A DNA stretch of 64,000 nucleotides from JASLBX01 sp036374175 (GCA_036374175.1 DASUUH010000049.1:1-64000); one strand, 5' to 3'; positions 16,213 through 25,099 are shown, counted from the stretch's first letter. Notes: generated by a model not told the origin, from the sequence alone. Numbers and translations: made by a program.

Positions 16213-17175
16213 GCTGACCGTGCGTTCGTAGGCGTCCACCTGGAGTGCCGGCTGCATGCCGACGGATTCATAGAGGCGCAGCGCACCGCTGACGTTCTCG
16301 GTGTCGACGCCGAGCCCTGCCCACGTTCTGCCGTCGGCCGCGTATGACGCGAGCGCGTGTTCAAGCAGGTAGCGACCCACGCCGCGGCCACGGGCAACGC
16401 TCAGCACGCCCAGGTTGTGGATCCAGCCGCCGCTGTGGTCGGCGTACCGCCCACCGGTCTGGCAGATGCCCGCCCGCCGACCGTCGACGAGGGCGAACCG
16501 CCATCGTTCCAGCTCAGGCTCGTCCATCGCCTGGACCGAAGCCCGGAAGTCTGCGAGCGACCGTTGCTCGTGCCCCCAGTGGTCGGCGAATGACGTGTCG
16601 TAGATCGAATGCCACTCCTCCCAGTCCACTGACGGGTCGAACGGCTGAAGCTCGACACCCGCCGGCGCCACCGGAAATGGCCGATCCGGCGTGAGGTCGA
16701 CGCGCATCCGGGAGAAGCGTCGCTTGGCCACGAATCCCCGGCCGGCCAAGGCGCGTTCATATTCTGAATCGCCGACGATGCAACCGGCGATCACAGTCAA
16801 CTCGCCACCGTCGACACTGGCGGCCCGCTCAGCCAGGCGGTCCAGCAGCAGGGTGAACAGTGCCTCTCGGACCGCCGTCCGGTCTGCCGGCGGCGGGTCC
16901 GGATGGACGTACACATCGATGTCGATGCGCCTGCCCCGCCCCTCGTCCATGACCAGGCCCCACCCGACCGGTCGGCCGTCAAACTCGACCAGCCAATGAT
17001 CACGATCCAGCGGGGACCTCGGCATGTCCATGAGTTCCCGGATTTCGGCCACTGTGCTGTCGGTGCGGCCGAGCACGACCTGGTCACAGGCATCGACCAA
17101 CTCGAAGATGGCTTCAGCGTCCTCCGGTAAAGGCCGGCGAGCTGGGCATGAGATGGGAAGTCCAGGCACCTGCAT
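16195..17175 (-). CDS. Two-domain GNAT acetyltransferase
   Basis: The 326-residue protein has an N-terminal degenerate GNAT domain (about 10-150) and a C-terminal one (about 170-320) with the acetyl-CoA-binding loop LGVLSVARGRGVGRYLLEHA. The arrangement resembles mycothiol synthase MshD and related tandem GNATs, but diagnostic MshD residues cannot be confirmed by eye, so the substrate is left open. The start ATG 17175 lies 93 bases from the divergent Bpa start. The 3' end runs into the short tandem repeats. Confidence 0.8.
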   Translation of the reverse strand: MQVPGLPISCPARRPLPEDAEAIFELVDACDQVVLGRTDSTVAEIRELMDMPRSPLDRDHWLVEFDGRPVGWGLVMDEGRGRRIDIDVYVHPDPPPADRTAVREALFTLLLDRLAERAASVDGGELTVIAGCIVGDSEYERALAGRGFVAKRRFSRMRVDLTPDRPFPVAPAGVELQPFDPSVDWEEWHSIYDTSFADHWGHEQRSLADFRASVQAMDEPELERWRFALVDGRRAGICQTGGRYADHSGGWIHNLGVLSVARGRGVGRYLLEHALASYAADGRTWAGLGVDTENVSGALRLYESVGMQPALQVDAYERTVSSTPLR

Positions 17176-17268
17176 GGGCTCAGCGTGACGGCCGGGTCAC
17201 CGCAACAGCAACCGAGTTTCCACCGGGTCGCCGTCTTACCAGGCCGCAGATGCGGTAAGCATGGAGGC

Positions 17269-17829
17269 ATGACGGAGCAGAATGAGCCCGCTGACGACGG
17301 CAGAGTGGTCGTGGTCGGCCCCGACGGCATAGCGGTCGAACACACACCGACGCAACCCGGTCAGGACGACGAGAACCACCGATCGCTCACCGATTTGGTC
17401 GAGCAGCCCGCCAAGGTCATGCGGATCGGCAGCATGATCAAACAGCTGCTCGAGGAGGTCAAGGCCGCACCGCTGGACGAGAAGAGCCGCGCCCGGCTGC
17501 GCGAGATCCACCGTTCGTCGATCGTCGAACTCGAGGACGGTCTGGCGCCAGAGCTGATCGAAGAACTTGAACGGCTCGCGCTTCCGTTCGCGGAAGACGA
17601 CGTCCCGACCGATGCCGAATTGCGGATCGCCCAGGCGCAGCTCGTCGGCTGGCTGGAGGGGCTCTTCCACGGCATTCAAACCACGCTGTTCGCCCAGCAG
17701 ATGGCCGCTCGGGCGCAGTTGGAGCAGATGCGGCGAGCCCTGCCGCCTGGCGTGCAGCCACCTCAGCCGCCCCAAGCGGCGCCCGGAGAGCCCGACGACC
17801 AGCAGCAGGGTCGCGGCATGTATCTCTAA
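17269..17829 (+). CDS. bpa: Bacterial proteasome activator (Bpa/PafE family)
   Basis: The 186-residue protein matches Bpa, the ATP-independent ring that opens the 20S proteasome gate for unfolded proteins. After an acidic N-terminus come RSLTDLVEQPAKVMRIGSMI, DEKSRARLREIHRSSIVELE and AQAQLVGWLEGLFHGIQTTL, the conserved four-helix core. The C-terminus ends in GMYL, corresponding to the GQYL docking tail of the mycobacterial protein that inserts into the proteasome alpha ring; here Met replaces Gln. The start is ATG 17269. Presence of Bpa predicts a 20S proteasome elsewhere in the genome. Confidence 0.9.
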   Translation: MTEQNEPADDGRVVVVGPDGIAVEHTPTQPGQDDENHRSLTDLVEQPAKVMRIGSMIKQLLEEVKAAPLDEKSRARLREIHRSSIVELEDGLAPELIEELERLALPFAEDDVPTDAELRIAQAQLVGWLEGLFHGIQTTLFAQQMAARAQLEQMRRALPPGVQPPQPPQAAPGEPDDQQQGRGMYL

Positions 17830-17873
17830 ACGGCCCATTCCACGAACCGGCTCCCCCATGTCACAATTCGATC

Positions 17874-19007
17874 ATGGAGATCCCTTTCACACCCTCAGAG
17901 CGCAGAAGCCTCGGTGTGGAATGGGAACTCCAGCTCGTCGACACGGACACCCGCGAGCTGACCTCTGCCGCGATTGAGATCATCGGCGATCTGTACCCAG
18001 AAGGTGCAAGTGACGACGCCAAGATCAAACATGAATTGCTCCAGTGCACGATCGAGGTCGTCACCGGCGTCTGCATGACGGTTAGAGAGGCTAGAGCGGA
18101 TCTTGCGGAATCCGTACGGGCGGTCAGCGATGCAGCGGCCGCCCGTAATGTCGGGGTGATGTGTGCGGGCACCCACCCGATAAGCCACTGGCTGGACCAG
18201 GAGATCACACCTCAGCCGCGTTACGAGCAACTGGTCGAGGAACTGCAGTGGATCGCGCGCCGGTTCCAGATCTTCGGCATCCATATCCACGTCGGCGTCG
18301 GGCATCGGGAGCGAGTACTGCCGATTGTGAACGCACTTTCCGGCTACATCCCGCACTTCCTTGCGCTGACTGCGTCATCGCCGTACTGGATCGGCAACGA
18401 CACCGGACTCGCCTCCGCGCGAAGCAAAGTCTTCGAAGCCCTGCCGCGTGCGGGCCTGCCGTATCAGCTTTCCGGCTGGAACCAGTTCGAGCGTTATATG
18501 AGAACGCTCGTCCAGGCCCGGGCGCTCGAGTCGGTGCGAGAGGTGTGGTGGGACGTGCGCCCTCATCCAGACCTCGGCACCGTCGAGCTTCGGGTGTGCG
18601 ACGGTGTGCCGACTCTCGATGAGATCGCGGTCGTAGCCGCATTGGCGCAGTGCCTGGTCGAGAAGTTCGACCGAGACCTCAACGCCGCGATGGAATTGCC
18701 CGTGCCGGATGCCTGGCTGCTGCGCGAAAACAAGTGGCGGGCGGCCCGATTCGGCCTCGAAGCCGGTCTGATCGTCCACGACGAGCGTTCTGTGGTACCG
18801 GTGCGGCGGGCACTCATCGACATAGTTGGCGAGTTGATGCCAATTGCCCATACACTCGACTGCGCTGACGAACTGCGTGGCGTCGACCACATCCTCACGG
18901 TGGGCGCGAGCTATCAGCGTCAACGCGCTGTGGCAGAGGCCAGCGGCGGCGATCTGACCAAGGTCGTCGACAGCCTTCTGGACGAGATGGCATCGGGATT
19001 ACCGTGA
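17874..19007 (+). CDS. Carboxylate-amine ligase / glutamate-cysteine ligase type 2 (YbdK)
   Basis: The 377-residue protein is of the GCS2/YbdK family, ATP-dependent ligases with weak glutamate-cysteine ligase activity. Motifs are RRSLGVEWELQLVD near the start, IKHELLQCTIEVVTGVC, GTHPISHW, FGIHIHVGVG and ARFGLEAG. Length and order match the family. It ends in GTGA with the start of the amidohydrolase gene, so they form an operon. The true substrates in actinobacteria, which use mycothiol, are uncertain. Confidence 0.9.
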   Translation: MEIPFTPSERRSLGVEWELQLVDTDTRELTSAAIEIIGDLYPEGASDDAKIKHELLQCTIEVVTGVCMTVREARADLAESVRAVSDAAAARNVGVMCAGTHPISHWLDQEITPQPRYEQLVEELQWIARRFQIFGIHIHVGVGHRERVLPIVNALSGYIPHFLALTASSPYWIGNDTGLASARSKVFEALPRAGLPYQLSGWNQFERYMRTLVQARALESVREVWWDVRPHPDLGTVELRVCDGVPTLDEIAVVAALAQCLVEKFDRDLNAAMELPVPDAWLLRENKWRAARFGLEAGLIVHDERSVVPVRRALIDIVGELMPIAHTLDCADELRGVDHILTVGASYQRQRAVAEASGGDLTKVVDSLLDEMASGLP

Positions 19008-20173
19008 CGAACAACTGGCTCGCGGGCTGGGTGGCGGACCACCAGACCGAACTAGTCGATCTACGACGCCGTCTCCACAGCCGTCCGGAACTCGCCTTCA
19101 CCGAGTACGCGACCACCGAACTGGTTCTCGGCCGCCTCGAGGCCGCCCGCCTGAACCCACGCCGCCTGCCGTGTGGGACCGGCCTGGTGGTCGACATCGG
19201 CACCGGCGAGCGGCCCATCGCGGTGCGTGCGGACATCGACGCACTTCCGGTACCAGACCTGAAGAATGTGCCGTACCGGTCAACTGTCGAGGGCGTCTGT
19301 CACGCCTGCGGACACGACGCGCACACGACCATCGCAGTCGGTACGGCGCTGGCACTGGCTGAGGTGCCGCACCTGCCTGGCCGCGTTCGGGTCATCTTCC
19401 AGCCCGCCGAGGAGCGGATGGGCGGCGCTCGCGAGGTCATCAAGGCTGGCGAATTGGAGGGCGTCGAGCACGTCTTCGCGCTGCACTGCGATGCTCACCT
19501 GCCGGTCGGCCAGGTGGGCCTGCGAGCCGGCGCCATCACCGCGGCCTGCGATCTTGTGGAGGTCCGGCTGAACGGCCCTGGTGGGCACACGGCGCGGCCG
19601 CACCTGACGGTCGACCTGGTCGAGACCCTGTCGCGCATTGCGGTCGATTCACCGGCCATGGTGGCGCGGCGCGTCGACGCGAGGGCCGGGCTGTCGCTCG
19701 TGTGGGGAGCCATTCAGGCCGGCGAAGCGCCGAACACGATACCCAGCACAGGGATTCTGCGCGGCACCGTCCGGGTTCTCGATCATGCGGCGTGGTCCGA
19801 CGCGGAAAAGCAGGTCAGCTCGGTCATTGCAGACATCGCCGCCGCAGCAGGAGCCAGCGTCGAGATCAATTACGAACGCGGCGTGCCACCCGTCGTCAAC
19901 GACCAGGGCGGAGTCGAACTGATGCGCGCGGCGATGACCGCCGAACTGGGTCCCGCGGCCGTCGCGAGTACGCGAACCAGCATGGGCGGTGAGGACTTCG
20001 CCTGGTTCGGCGAGCACGCTCTGGTGACCATGGCCCGCCTGGGCACGCACAGCGAGGCGCTGTCCACCGTGCGCGATCTGCACCAGGGCAACTTCGACAT
20101 CGACGAGCGCGCCTTGGGCATCGGCGTCCGCGTGCTGACCAGCACCGTCCTGGCCGCGTTAGCCAACGCCTAA
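19004..20173 (+). CDS. M20-family amidohydrolase (aminoacylase/carboxypeptidase type)
   Basis: The 389-residue metal-dependent hydrolase shows LRRRLHSRPELAFTEYATTE, VRADIDALPV, VCHACGHDAHTT (metal ligands Cys/His), VIFQPAEER (catalytic Glu) and TSMGGEDFAWF. It belongs to the IAA-amino-acid/hippurate hydrolase group that cleaves N-acyl amino acids. The GTG start overlaps the ligase gene by four bases. The pairing of an amide ligase with an amidase suggests both act on gamma-glutamyl or N-acyl compounds, but this is inference. Confidence 0.9.
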   Translation: MTNNWLAGWVADHQTELVDLRRRLHSRPELAFTEYATTELVLGRLEAARLNPRRLPCGTGLVVDIGTGERPIAVRADIDALPVPDLKNVPYRSTVEGVCHACGHDAHTTIAVGTALALAEVPHLPGRVRVIFQPAEERMGGAREVIKAGELEGVEHVFALHCDAHLPVGQVGLRAGAITAACDLVEVRLNGPGGHTARPHLTVDLVETLSRIAVDSPAMVARRVDARAGLSLVWGAIQAGEAPNTIPSTGILRGTVRVLDHAAWSDAEKQVSSVIADIAAAAGASVEINYERGVPPVVNDQGGVELMRAAMTAELGPAAVASTRTSMGGEDFAWFGEHALVTMARLGTHSEALSTVRDLHQGNFDIDERALGIGVRVLTSTVLAALANA

Positions 20174-20207
20174 CCGGTTACCGGCCGCAAGCGCGCCAAG
20201 CCGTCAG

Positions 20208-21011
20208 TTACGGCAGCAGGCGCTCGATCACCTGCGCGACACCGTCGTGGTCATTGGCCGGCGCAATACGTTCTGCCGCCGCGAGCACGTCCGGATGTGC
20301 GTTGGCCATCGCGTACCCCTGGCCTGCCCAGGCGAGCATCGGTAGATCATTCGGCATGTCGCCGAAAACGACGACCTCCTCGGGGCCGACGCCGTGGTCG
20401 TCGGCGACCCGTGCGAGTGTCGACGCTTTGGTCACTCCGGCCGCCGAGATCTCCAGAAGTGCGCTTCTGCTCGAATGGGTCAGCTCAGCGATGTCGCCGA
20501 CGAGGGCCCTCGCCAGGTGCAGAAGTTCGTCCGGGTTCATCTGCTCGTGCCGGGCCAGTAGTTTGACGACGTCGTCGGCCGCGAGTTCCTCGATGGGCGC
20601 TACCCACGGCTCGTTTCGGAAGTCGTCGAGGTGCGCGTGGTAATCCGGCTCTTGCCCGAAGCCCCGGCCCGTGGTCTCAATCGCGAACGCGACGCCGGGT
20701 ACTCCGCCCCGGATGGTCTCTGCCACCTTCAGCACAACATCGCGAGACAACGGGCGGACGTCCAGAATGCGCTCAGTGTGAAGATCGACCACCACAGCGC
20801 CGTTCGCGCAGATGGCCATGCCTGTGTGTGCGAGGTGTTCCGCGACGGGATGCACCCACCGAGGCGGCCGGCCGGTCGCAACGACCACCACGATGCCGGC
20901 ATTCTCCGCGGCCCGCAGCGCGTCGATCGACCGCTTCGACACCGAACCGTCCGACCGCAGTAGGGTGCCGTCGAGGTCGATCGCGATAAGCCGGATACTC
21001 ACTGACTCCAT
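20208..21011 (-). CDS. HAD-superfamily Cof-type phosphatase
   Basis: The 267-residue cytoplasmic hydrolase starts with IRLIAIDLDGTLLRSDGSVS (motif I with nucleophile Asp), has VVVATGRPP (motif II) and VVFGDMPNDLPMLAWAGQGY (motif IV). The large cap between motifs II and III is of the Cof/YbiV type, which dephosphorylates sugar phosphates and cofactors such as FMN or PLP. The substrate is not determinable. It is divergent from the FadE5-like gene. Confidence 0.9.
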   Translation of the reverse strand: MESVSIRLIAIDLDGTLLRSDGSVSKRSIDALRAAENAGIVVVVATGRPPRWVHPVAEHLAHTGMAICANGAVVVDLHTERILDVRPLSRDVVLKVAETIRGGVPGVAFAIETTGRGFGQEPDYHAHLDDFRNEPWVAPIEELAADDVVKLLARHEQMNPDELLHLARALVGDIAELTHSSRSALLEISAAGVTKASTLARVADDHGVGPEEVVVFGDMPNDLPMLAWAGQGYAMANAHPDVLAAAERIAPANDHDGVAQVIERLLP

Positions 21012-21049
21012 TCTGCCGTGCCGTGGGCGTGCGCCACCCTTGCATCAAG

Positions 21050-21087
21050 TTACTCGCTAGTAGCATAATGAAGTTACTGGCGAGTAG
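21050..21087. promoter_or_regulatory. Two tandem palindromic operator-like sites upstream of the acyl-CoA dehydrogenase
   Basis: Site 1, TTACTCGCTAGTAG (21050-21063), and site 2, TTACTGGCGAGTAG (21074-21087), share the pattern TTACT-N4-AGTAG with centres 24 bp apart, a bit more than two helical turns. They lie 43-80 bases before the start codon at 21130. Dimeric repressors of the TetR class that control fatty-acid genes bind inverted repeats of this size, but the cognate regulator is not in the window. Confidence 0.6.
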
Positions 21088-21129
21088 CTATTCGTCCCTG
21101 GCGGCTGCCGGGGCTGGAGGACATCAACT

Positions 21130-23028
21130 ATGGGTCACTACAAGTCCAACCTCCGCGACATCGAGTTCACGTTGTTCGAAGTGCTCGGCCGGGCCGAAGT
21201 GCTCGGCCAGCCCCCGTATGAGGACGTCGACCTCGACACGGCCCGCTCACTGCTCCAGCAGATCGACCGGCTGGCCCGCAACGACCTTGCCGCCGCGTAT
21301 GAGGACGGCGATCGCAATCCACCCGTCTACGACCCCGAAACCAAGTCCGTCACTGTCCCTGAGTCGTTCAAGAAGTCGTACCAGGCCCTGATGGGCGCTG
21401 AACTCTGGCGCGCCGTGACGCCCAAGGACCTCGGCGGCACGCCCGTGCCTCCGTCGCTCTACTGGGCGGCGGCCGAACTCGTCCTTGGCTCCAATGCCGC
21501 GGCGTGGATGTACGGCAGTGGACCGTCCTTCGCCCGGGTGATCTGGCACTTCGGCACGCCCGAGCAGAAGCGAATTGCCGAAATCATGCTGGATCGCGGG
21601 TGGGGCGCAACGATGGTCCTCACCGAACCGGATGCGGGTTCGGACGTGGGTGCCGGCCGGGCCAAGGCCTTCCCGCAGGAGGACGGCACCTGGCACATCG
21701 AGGGCGTCAAGCGGTTCATCACGTCAGGCGAGCACGATCTCACCGAGAACATCATCCATCTGGTGCTCGCGCGGCCGGTCGGCGTCGAAGGCGCGGGCGG
21801 GCCGGGCACCAAGGGGCTGTCGATGTTCATCGTCCCCAAGTACCACTTCGACCCGGAGACCGGCGAACTCGGCGAGCGCAACGGCGTCTACGCCACCAAC
21901 GTCGAGAAGAAGATGGGCCTGAAGGTCTCGTCCACGTGCGAGCTCACGTTCGGCCGAGGTGCGCACCTCAGCCGAGGCCGTGATGGACACAGTGACGGCA
22001 GGCCGGCGGTCGGGTATCTGGTCGGCGAGGTGCACGACGGCATCGCGCAAATGTTCCAGGTCATCGAGTACGCCCGGATGATGGTCGGTACCAAGGCCAT
22101 CGCGACACTGTCGTCCGGGTACCTCAACGCGCTCGAGTTCGCCAAGCACCGCGTTCAGGGTGCGGACCTGACTGAGGCCAACGACAAGGCCGCGCCGCGG
22201 GTGACGATCACGCATCACCCGGACGTCCGGCGTTCGCTGATGACCCAGAAGGCATACGCGGAGGGTATGCGGGCGCTGGTGTTGTACACCGCGACGATGC
22301 AGGACCGGATCTTCTCCGCTGCTGCTCGCGGCGAAACCGACGAGCTGGCCGATCGGGTGAACGACCTGCTGCTGCCGATCGTCAAGGGCTACGGCTCCGA
22401 GCGGTCGTGGGTGCTGCTCGGTTCGGAGACGCTGCAGACGTTCGGCGGCTCGGGTTTCCTCCAGGACTACCCGATCGAGCAGTACGTCCGCGACGCAAAG
22501 ATCGACACCCTGTACGAGGGCACCACCGCCATCCAGGGCATGGACTTCTACTTCCGCAAGATCATCAAGAACAAGGGGCAAGCCATCGGCTGGCTGTCCG
22601 CGCAGATCCAGCAGACGCTGGATGCCGAGGTCGGCGGTGGACAGCTCAAGGTCGAGCGAGAACTGCTCGCCACAGCCTTGCAGGACGTCCAGGGCATGCT
22701 CGGCGCGATGGTCGGATTCCTCATGTCGGCCGATCCGAACACCGAAAACGGTGACCTCCGGAACGTCTACAAGGTCGGACAGAACACCACCCGTCTGCTG
22801 CTGGCCACGGGTGACCTCGTGGTGGCGTGGCTGCTGATCCAGCAGGCCGCAGTGGCCCAGGAGAAGCTCGCCGGCGACCTACCCGCGAACGACCGGGCGT
22901 TCTACGAGGGCAAGGTTGCCGCCGCACAGTTCTTTGCTCGGCAGGTGCTGCCGAAGCTGTCCGCGGAGCGCACCATCGCCGAAGCCACCGACAACGCAGT
23001 CATGGATCTCGACGAGGCGGCCTTCTAA
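21130..23028 (+). CDS. Acyl-CoA dehydrogenase, FadE5-like, with a local insertion
   Basis: The 632-residue FAD enzyme catalyses the first step of beta-oxidation. It is the long form with a C-terminal extension (as in mycobacterial FadE5). Signatures are TMVLTEPDAGSDVGAGRAKA (162-181), FGGSGFLQDYPIEQYVRDAK and IDTLYEGTTAIQ with catalytic Glu 463. The segment at about 276-290 (RGAHLSRGRDGHSDG) between ELTFG and PAVGYLVGEVHDG looks like an insertion relative to the family and coincides with a DNA palindrome (21951-21974). The stop overlaps the end of the convergent helicase gene by a few bases. GGAGG lies upstream of ATG 21130. Confidence 0.9.
   Translation: MGHYKSNLRDIEFTLFEVLGRAEVLGQPPYEDVDLDTARSLLQQIDRLARNDLAAAYEDGDRNPPVYDPETKSVTVPESFKKSYQALMGAELWRAVTPKDLGGTPVPPSLYWAAAELVLGSNAAAWMYGSGPSFARVIWHFGTPEQKRIAEIMLDRGWGATMVLTEPDAGSDVGAGRAKAFPQEDGTWHIEGVKRFITSGEHDLTENIIHLVLARPVGVEGAGGPGTKGLSMFIVPKYHFDPETGELGERNGVYATNVEKKMGLKVSSTCELTFGRGAHLSRGRDGHSDGRPAVGYLVGEVHDGIAQMFQVIEYARMMVGTKAIATLSSGYLNALEFAKHRVQGADLTEANDKAAPRVTITHHPDVRRSLMTQKAYAEGMRALVLYTATMQDRIFSAAARGETDELADRVNDLLLPIVKGYGSERSWVLLGSETLQTFGGSGFLQDYPIEQYVRDAKIDTLYEGTTAIQGMDFYFRKIIKNKGQAIGWLSAQIQQTLDAEVGGGQLKVERELLATALQDVQGMLGAMVGFLMSADPNTENGDLRNVYKVGQNTTRLLLATGDLVVAWLLIQQAAVAQEKLAGDLPANDRAFYEGKVAAAQFFARQVLPKLSAERTIAEATDNAVMDLDEAAF
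21951..21974. repeat. 24-bp palindrome inside the acyl-CoA dehydrogenase gene
   Basis: CGGCCGAGGTGC is followed directly by GCACCTCAGCCG; the halves pair at 11 of 12 positions with the perfect core GAGGTGCGCACCTC. It falls exactly where the protein seems to carry extra residues, so it may be the scar or body of a small inserted palindrome that kept the reading frame. Confidence 0.55.
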
Positions 23029-24464
23029 CGACGGGGACGGAACCGGCTGGAGCGGCGTGCGTTGCTGCCGCTCCGGCCGTTCCGGCTGGTGCGGCGTGCC
23101 CCGGAACCGCCGGCGGCGCGCTCAGCTCGCTGCTCGGTCGGCGGCGCCTCGGCCAGCGAGGCCACGGTGAGCCGACCGGCGATCCCGCGCGCATCGATGT
23201 GCTTGGCATCCACGCCGGCCCGCAGGTGCAGGCCCGTCATGATGCGTGCCTGGGCCGGCGTGGCAACGGTGACGACTGCACCAGACGCGCCGGCCCGCGC
23301 CGTGCGACCAGAGCGGTGTAGATAGGCCTTCGGTTCACCCGCCGGGTCGAAGTGCACGACCATCTCAACACCGTCGACATGGATGCCCCGAGCGGCGACG
23401 TCGGTGGCTACGACAACCTGCGCGTGGCCGCTGCGGAACCTCCGCAGGTTGCGCTCGCGCACCCGCTGGGAAAGATCACCGTGCAGGTCCACTGCGGGCA
23501 CGCCGGCCCCCGCGAGCTTTCCGGCCAGCCGGGTAGCGCCGTCTTTGGTTCGGGTGAAAACGATGCTGCGCGGGTTGGCGCGGACCAACTCGGTCGTCAC
23601 CTCGAGTTTGGCATCGTTACCGACGACCAGCACGTGGTGGTCCATCGTGGTGACGGCGCCGGCGTCCGGGTCGACCTCGTGTCGCGCCGGGTCGGACAGG
23701 TATCTGCGCACCAGCCGATCGACGTCCCCGTCCAGAGTTGCCGACAGGAGCAGCCGCTGCCCACCGGCGGGTGTTGTGGCCAGTAGGGCTGACACGGCCG
23801 GATAGAACCCGAGGTCGCACAGGTGGTCGGCCTCGTCGAGGGTGACGACCTCGACATCGTCGAGGACGCACACGCCGCGGTCGATGAGATCCTGCAGCCG
23901 CCCCGGCGTGGCGATCACGAGGTCGACGCCGCGGTCCAGCGCACGGATCTGCCAGCCGTACGGGCTGCCGCCGTAGACCGTCACGAGGCTCAGTTTGAGC
24001 GCGCCGGCCAGCGGTTCGAGCGCTGCCGCTACCTGTCCGGCCAGCTCGCGCGTGGGAACGACGATGAGTGCCCGGGGGTGGTTGGGCCTGCTGCGCTGGC
24101 CGGCCAGCCTGGTCAGCATGGGCAGGCCGAAGGCGAGCGTCTTGCCCGAGCCGGTGCGGGCCCGGCCCAGCACGTCACGTCCGGCGATGGCGTCGGGAAT
24201 CACCGCTGCCTGGACGGGCGTGGGCTGAGTGATGCCGTCAACGCCGAGCATCTTCACGAGTTGGGTCGGAACGCCCAACGGGCCGAACTGCGACGCCGAC
24301 GGATCGAATGCGTCCACGGCGGCGCGCCGGGCTGCATCGGGTGCATTGGCGGGCCGGCGCGGGCCGGGCCGGCGGTTCTTCGAGTAGGGGCGGGTGCTCG
24401 AGTGCTTCCGTTTGGGCAGGGTGGACTTGTCGACAGGCATGTCGGTGCTCCGGTCATCGGGCAT
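23025..24464 (-). CDS. DEAD-box RNA helicase
   Basis: The protein is about 479 residues with all helicase motifs: Q-motif region (FGPLGVPTQLVKMLGVDGIT), ARTGSGKT (I), VPTRELA (Ia), ATPGR (Ib), LDEADHLCD (II), SAT (III), IVFTRTKDGATRL (IV), VATDVAARGI (V) and HRSGRTARAG (VI). The C-terminal tail is Arg/Gly/Ser-rich (GSGARRTSRNGRSGSNARR), typical of RhlE-like cold-shock helicases that bind RNA. ATG 24464 and ATG 24440 both have a GGAG at good spacing. A terminator-like hairpin lies in the leader. Confidence 0.9.
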   Translation of the reverse strand: MPDDRSTDMPVDKSTLPKRKHSSTRPYSKNRRPGPRRPANAPDAARRAAVDAFDPSASQFGPLGVPTQLVKMLGVDGITQPTPVQAAVIPDAIAGRDVLGRARTGSGKTLAFGLPMLTRLAGQRSRPNHPRALIVVPTRELAGQVAAALEPLAGALKLSLVTVYGGSPYGWQIRALDRGVDLVIATPGRLQDLIDRGVCVLDDVEVVTLDEADHLCDLGFYPAVSALLATTPAGGQRLLLSATLDGDVDRLVRRYLSDPARHEVDPDAGAVTTMDHHVLVVGNDAKLEVTTELVRANPRSIVFTRTKDGATRLAGKLAGAGVPAVDLHGDLSQRVRERNLRRFRSGHAQVVVATDVAARGIHVDGVEMVVHFDPAGEPKAYLHRSGRTARAGASGAVVTVATPAQARIMTGLHLRAGVDAKHIDARGIAGRLTVASLAEAPPTEQRAERAAGGSGARRTSRNGRSGSNARRSSRFRPRR

Positions 24465-24567
24465 GGAGCACGCTCCGACGCGGGCCGCGGGTGCGGCGCA
24501 CGGTGAGCCGAGGGCGTGCGTACCCGTGACGTCCCTGCGGACACTCCTCGTCCGGACACCGGGCACA

Positions 24568-24599
24568 AAGAAAGGCCACGCTGCCAGCAGCGAGGCCTT
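24568..24599 (-). terminator. Intrinsic terminator/attenuator in the helicase leader
   Basis: On the minus strand AAGGCC-T-CGCTG, loop CTGG, CAGCG-T-GGCCTT is followed by TCTTTG, a near-perfect 12-bp stem with a T-rich tail. It points toward the helicase gene, about 100 bases before its start, and the only upstream gene is divergent. It therefore must lie in the helicase transcript and could act as an attenuator. Confidence 0.7.
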
Positions 24600-24679
24600 G
24601 GCTGTGCTCCACACTACCCCGTCGGGCGCCGAACCGCGAAACCCGGAATCCCCTCGGCGTTCTGGAGGTTGTCGCTGCC

Positions 24680-25099
24680 ATGAGTGACGAACCCCTCCGT
24701 AAGCTCCTGGGCAGCAAACATCTCGGCGTGCTGGCAACGTTGCTACCCGACGGCCGGCCCCACCTGTCGACCATCACGTACGCGGTGGACGGCGCTGCGG
24801 AGACCGTGCGGATCTCCATCACCGACACCCGGGTCAAGACGCGGAACCTGCGCCATGACCCGCGCGCCGCGCTGCACGTTACCGGTGGCTCGGCGTGGTC
24901 CTGGGTTACCGCTGAGGGGCCGGCCGAGCTTTCACCGGTGGCCGCCGACCCGCACGACGCCACGGTGGAGGAGCTGATCGAGTATTACCGCGCGGTCAGC
25001 GGGGAGCACCCGGACTGGGACGACTACCGGCGCGCCATGGTTACCGAACGGCGGCTCGTGCTGCGCCTCAAGGTGGCGCGCCTGTACGGCCAAGCCTGA
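24680..25099 (+). CDS. PPOX-class F420-dependent flavin/deazaflavin oxidoreductase
   Basis: The 139-residue split-barrel protein begins LRKLLGSKHLGVLATLLPDG and RPHLSTITYAVDG, with ISITDTRVKTRNLRHDPRAA and DYRRAMVTERRLVLRLKVAR. These are features of the PPOX-class F420-binding family found in actinobacteria. It likely reduces a small organic substrate with F420H2. It is divergent from the helicase and ends just before a family A hairpin. Confidence 0.85.
   Translation: MSDEPLRKLLGSKHLGVLATLLPDGRPHLSTITYAVDGAAETVRISITDTRVKTRNLRHDPRAALHVTGGSAWSWVTAEGPAELSPVAADPHDATVEELIEYYRAVSGEHPDWDDYRRAMVTERRLVLRLKVARLYGQA

Noticed and set aside
16195..17175. Calling the two-domain GNAT gene mshD (mycothiol synthase)
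   Set aside because: Architecture fits, but the diagnostic residues could not be verified by eye, and many tandem GNATs are not MshD.
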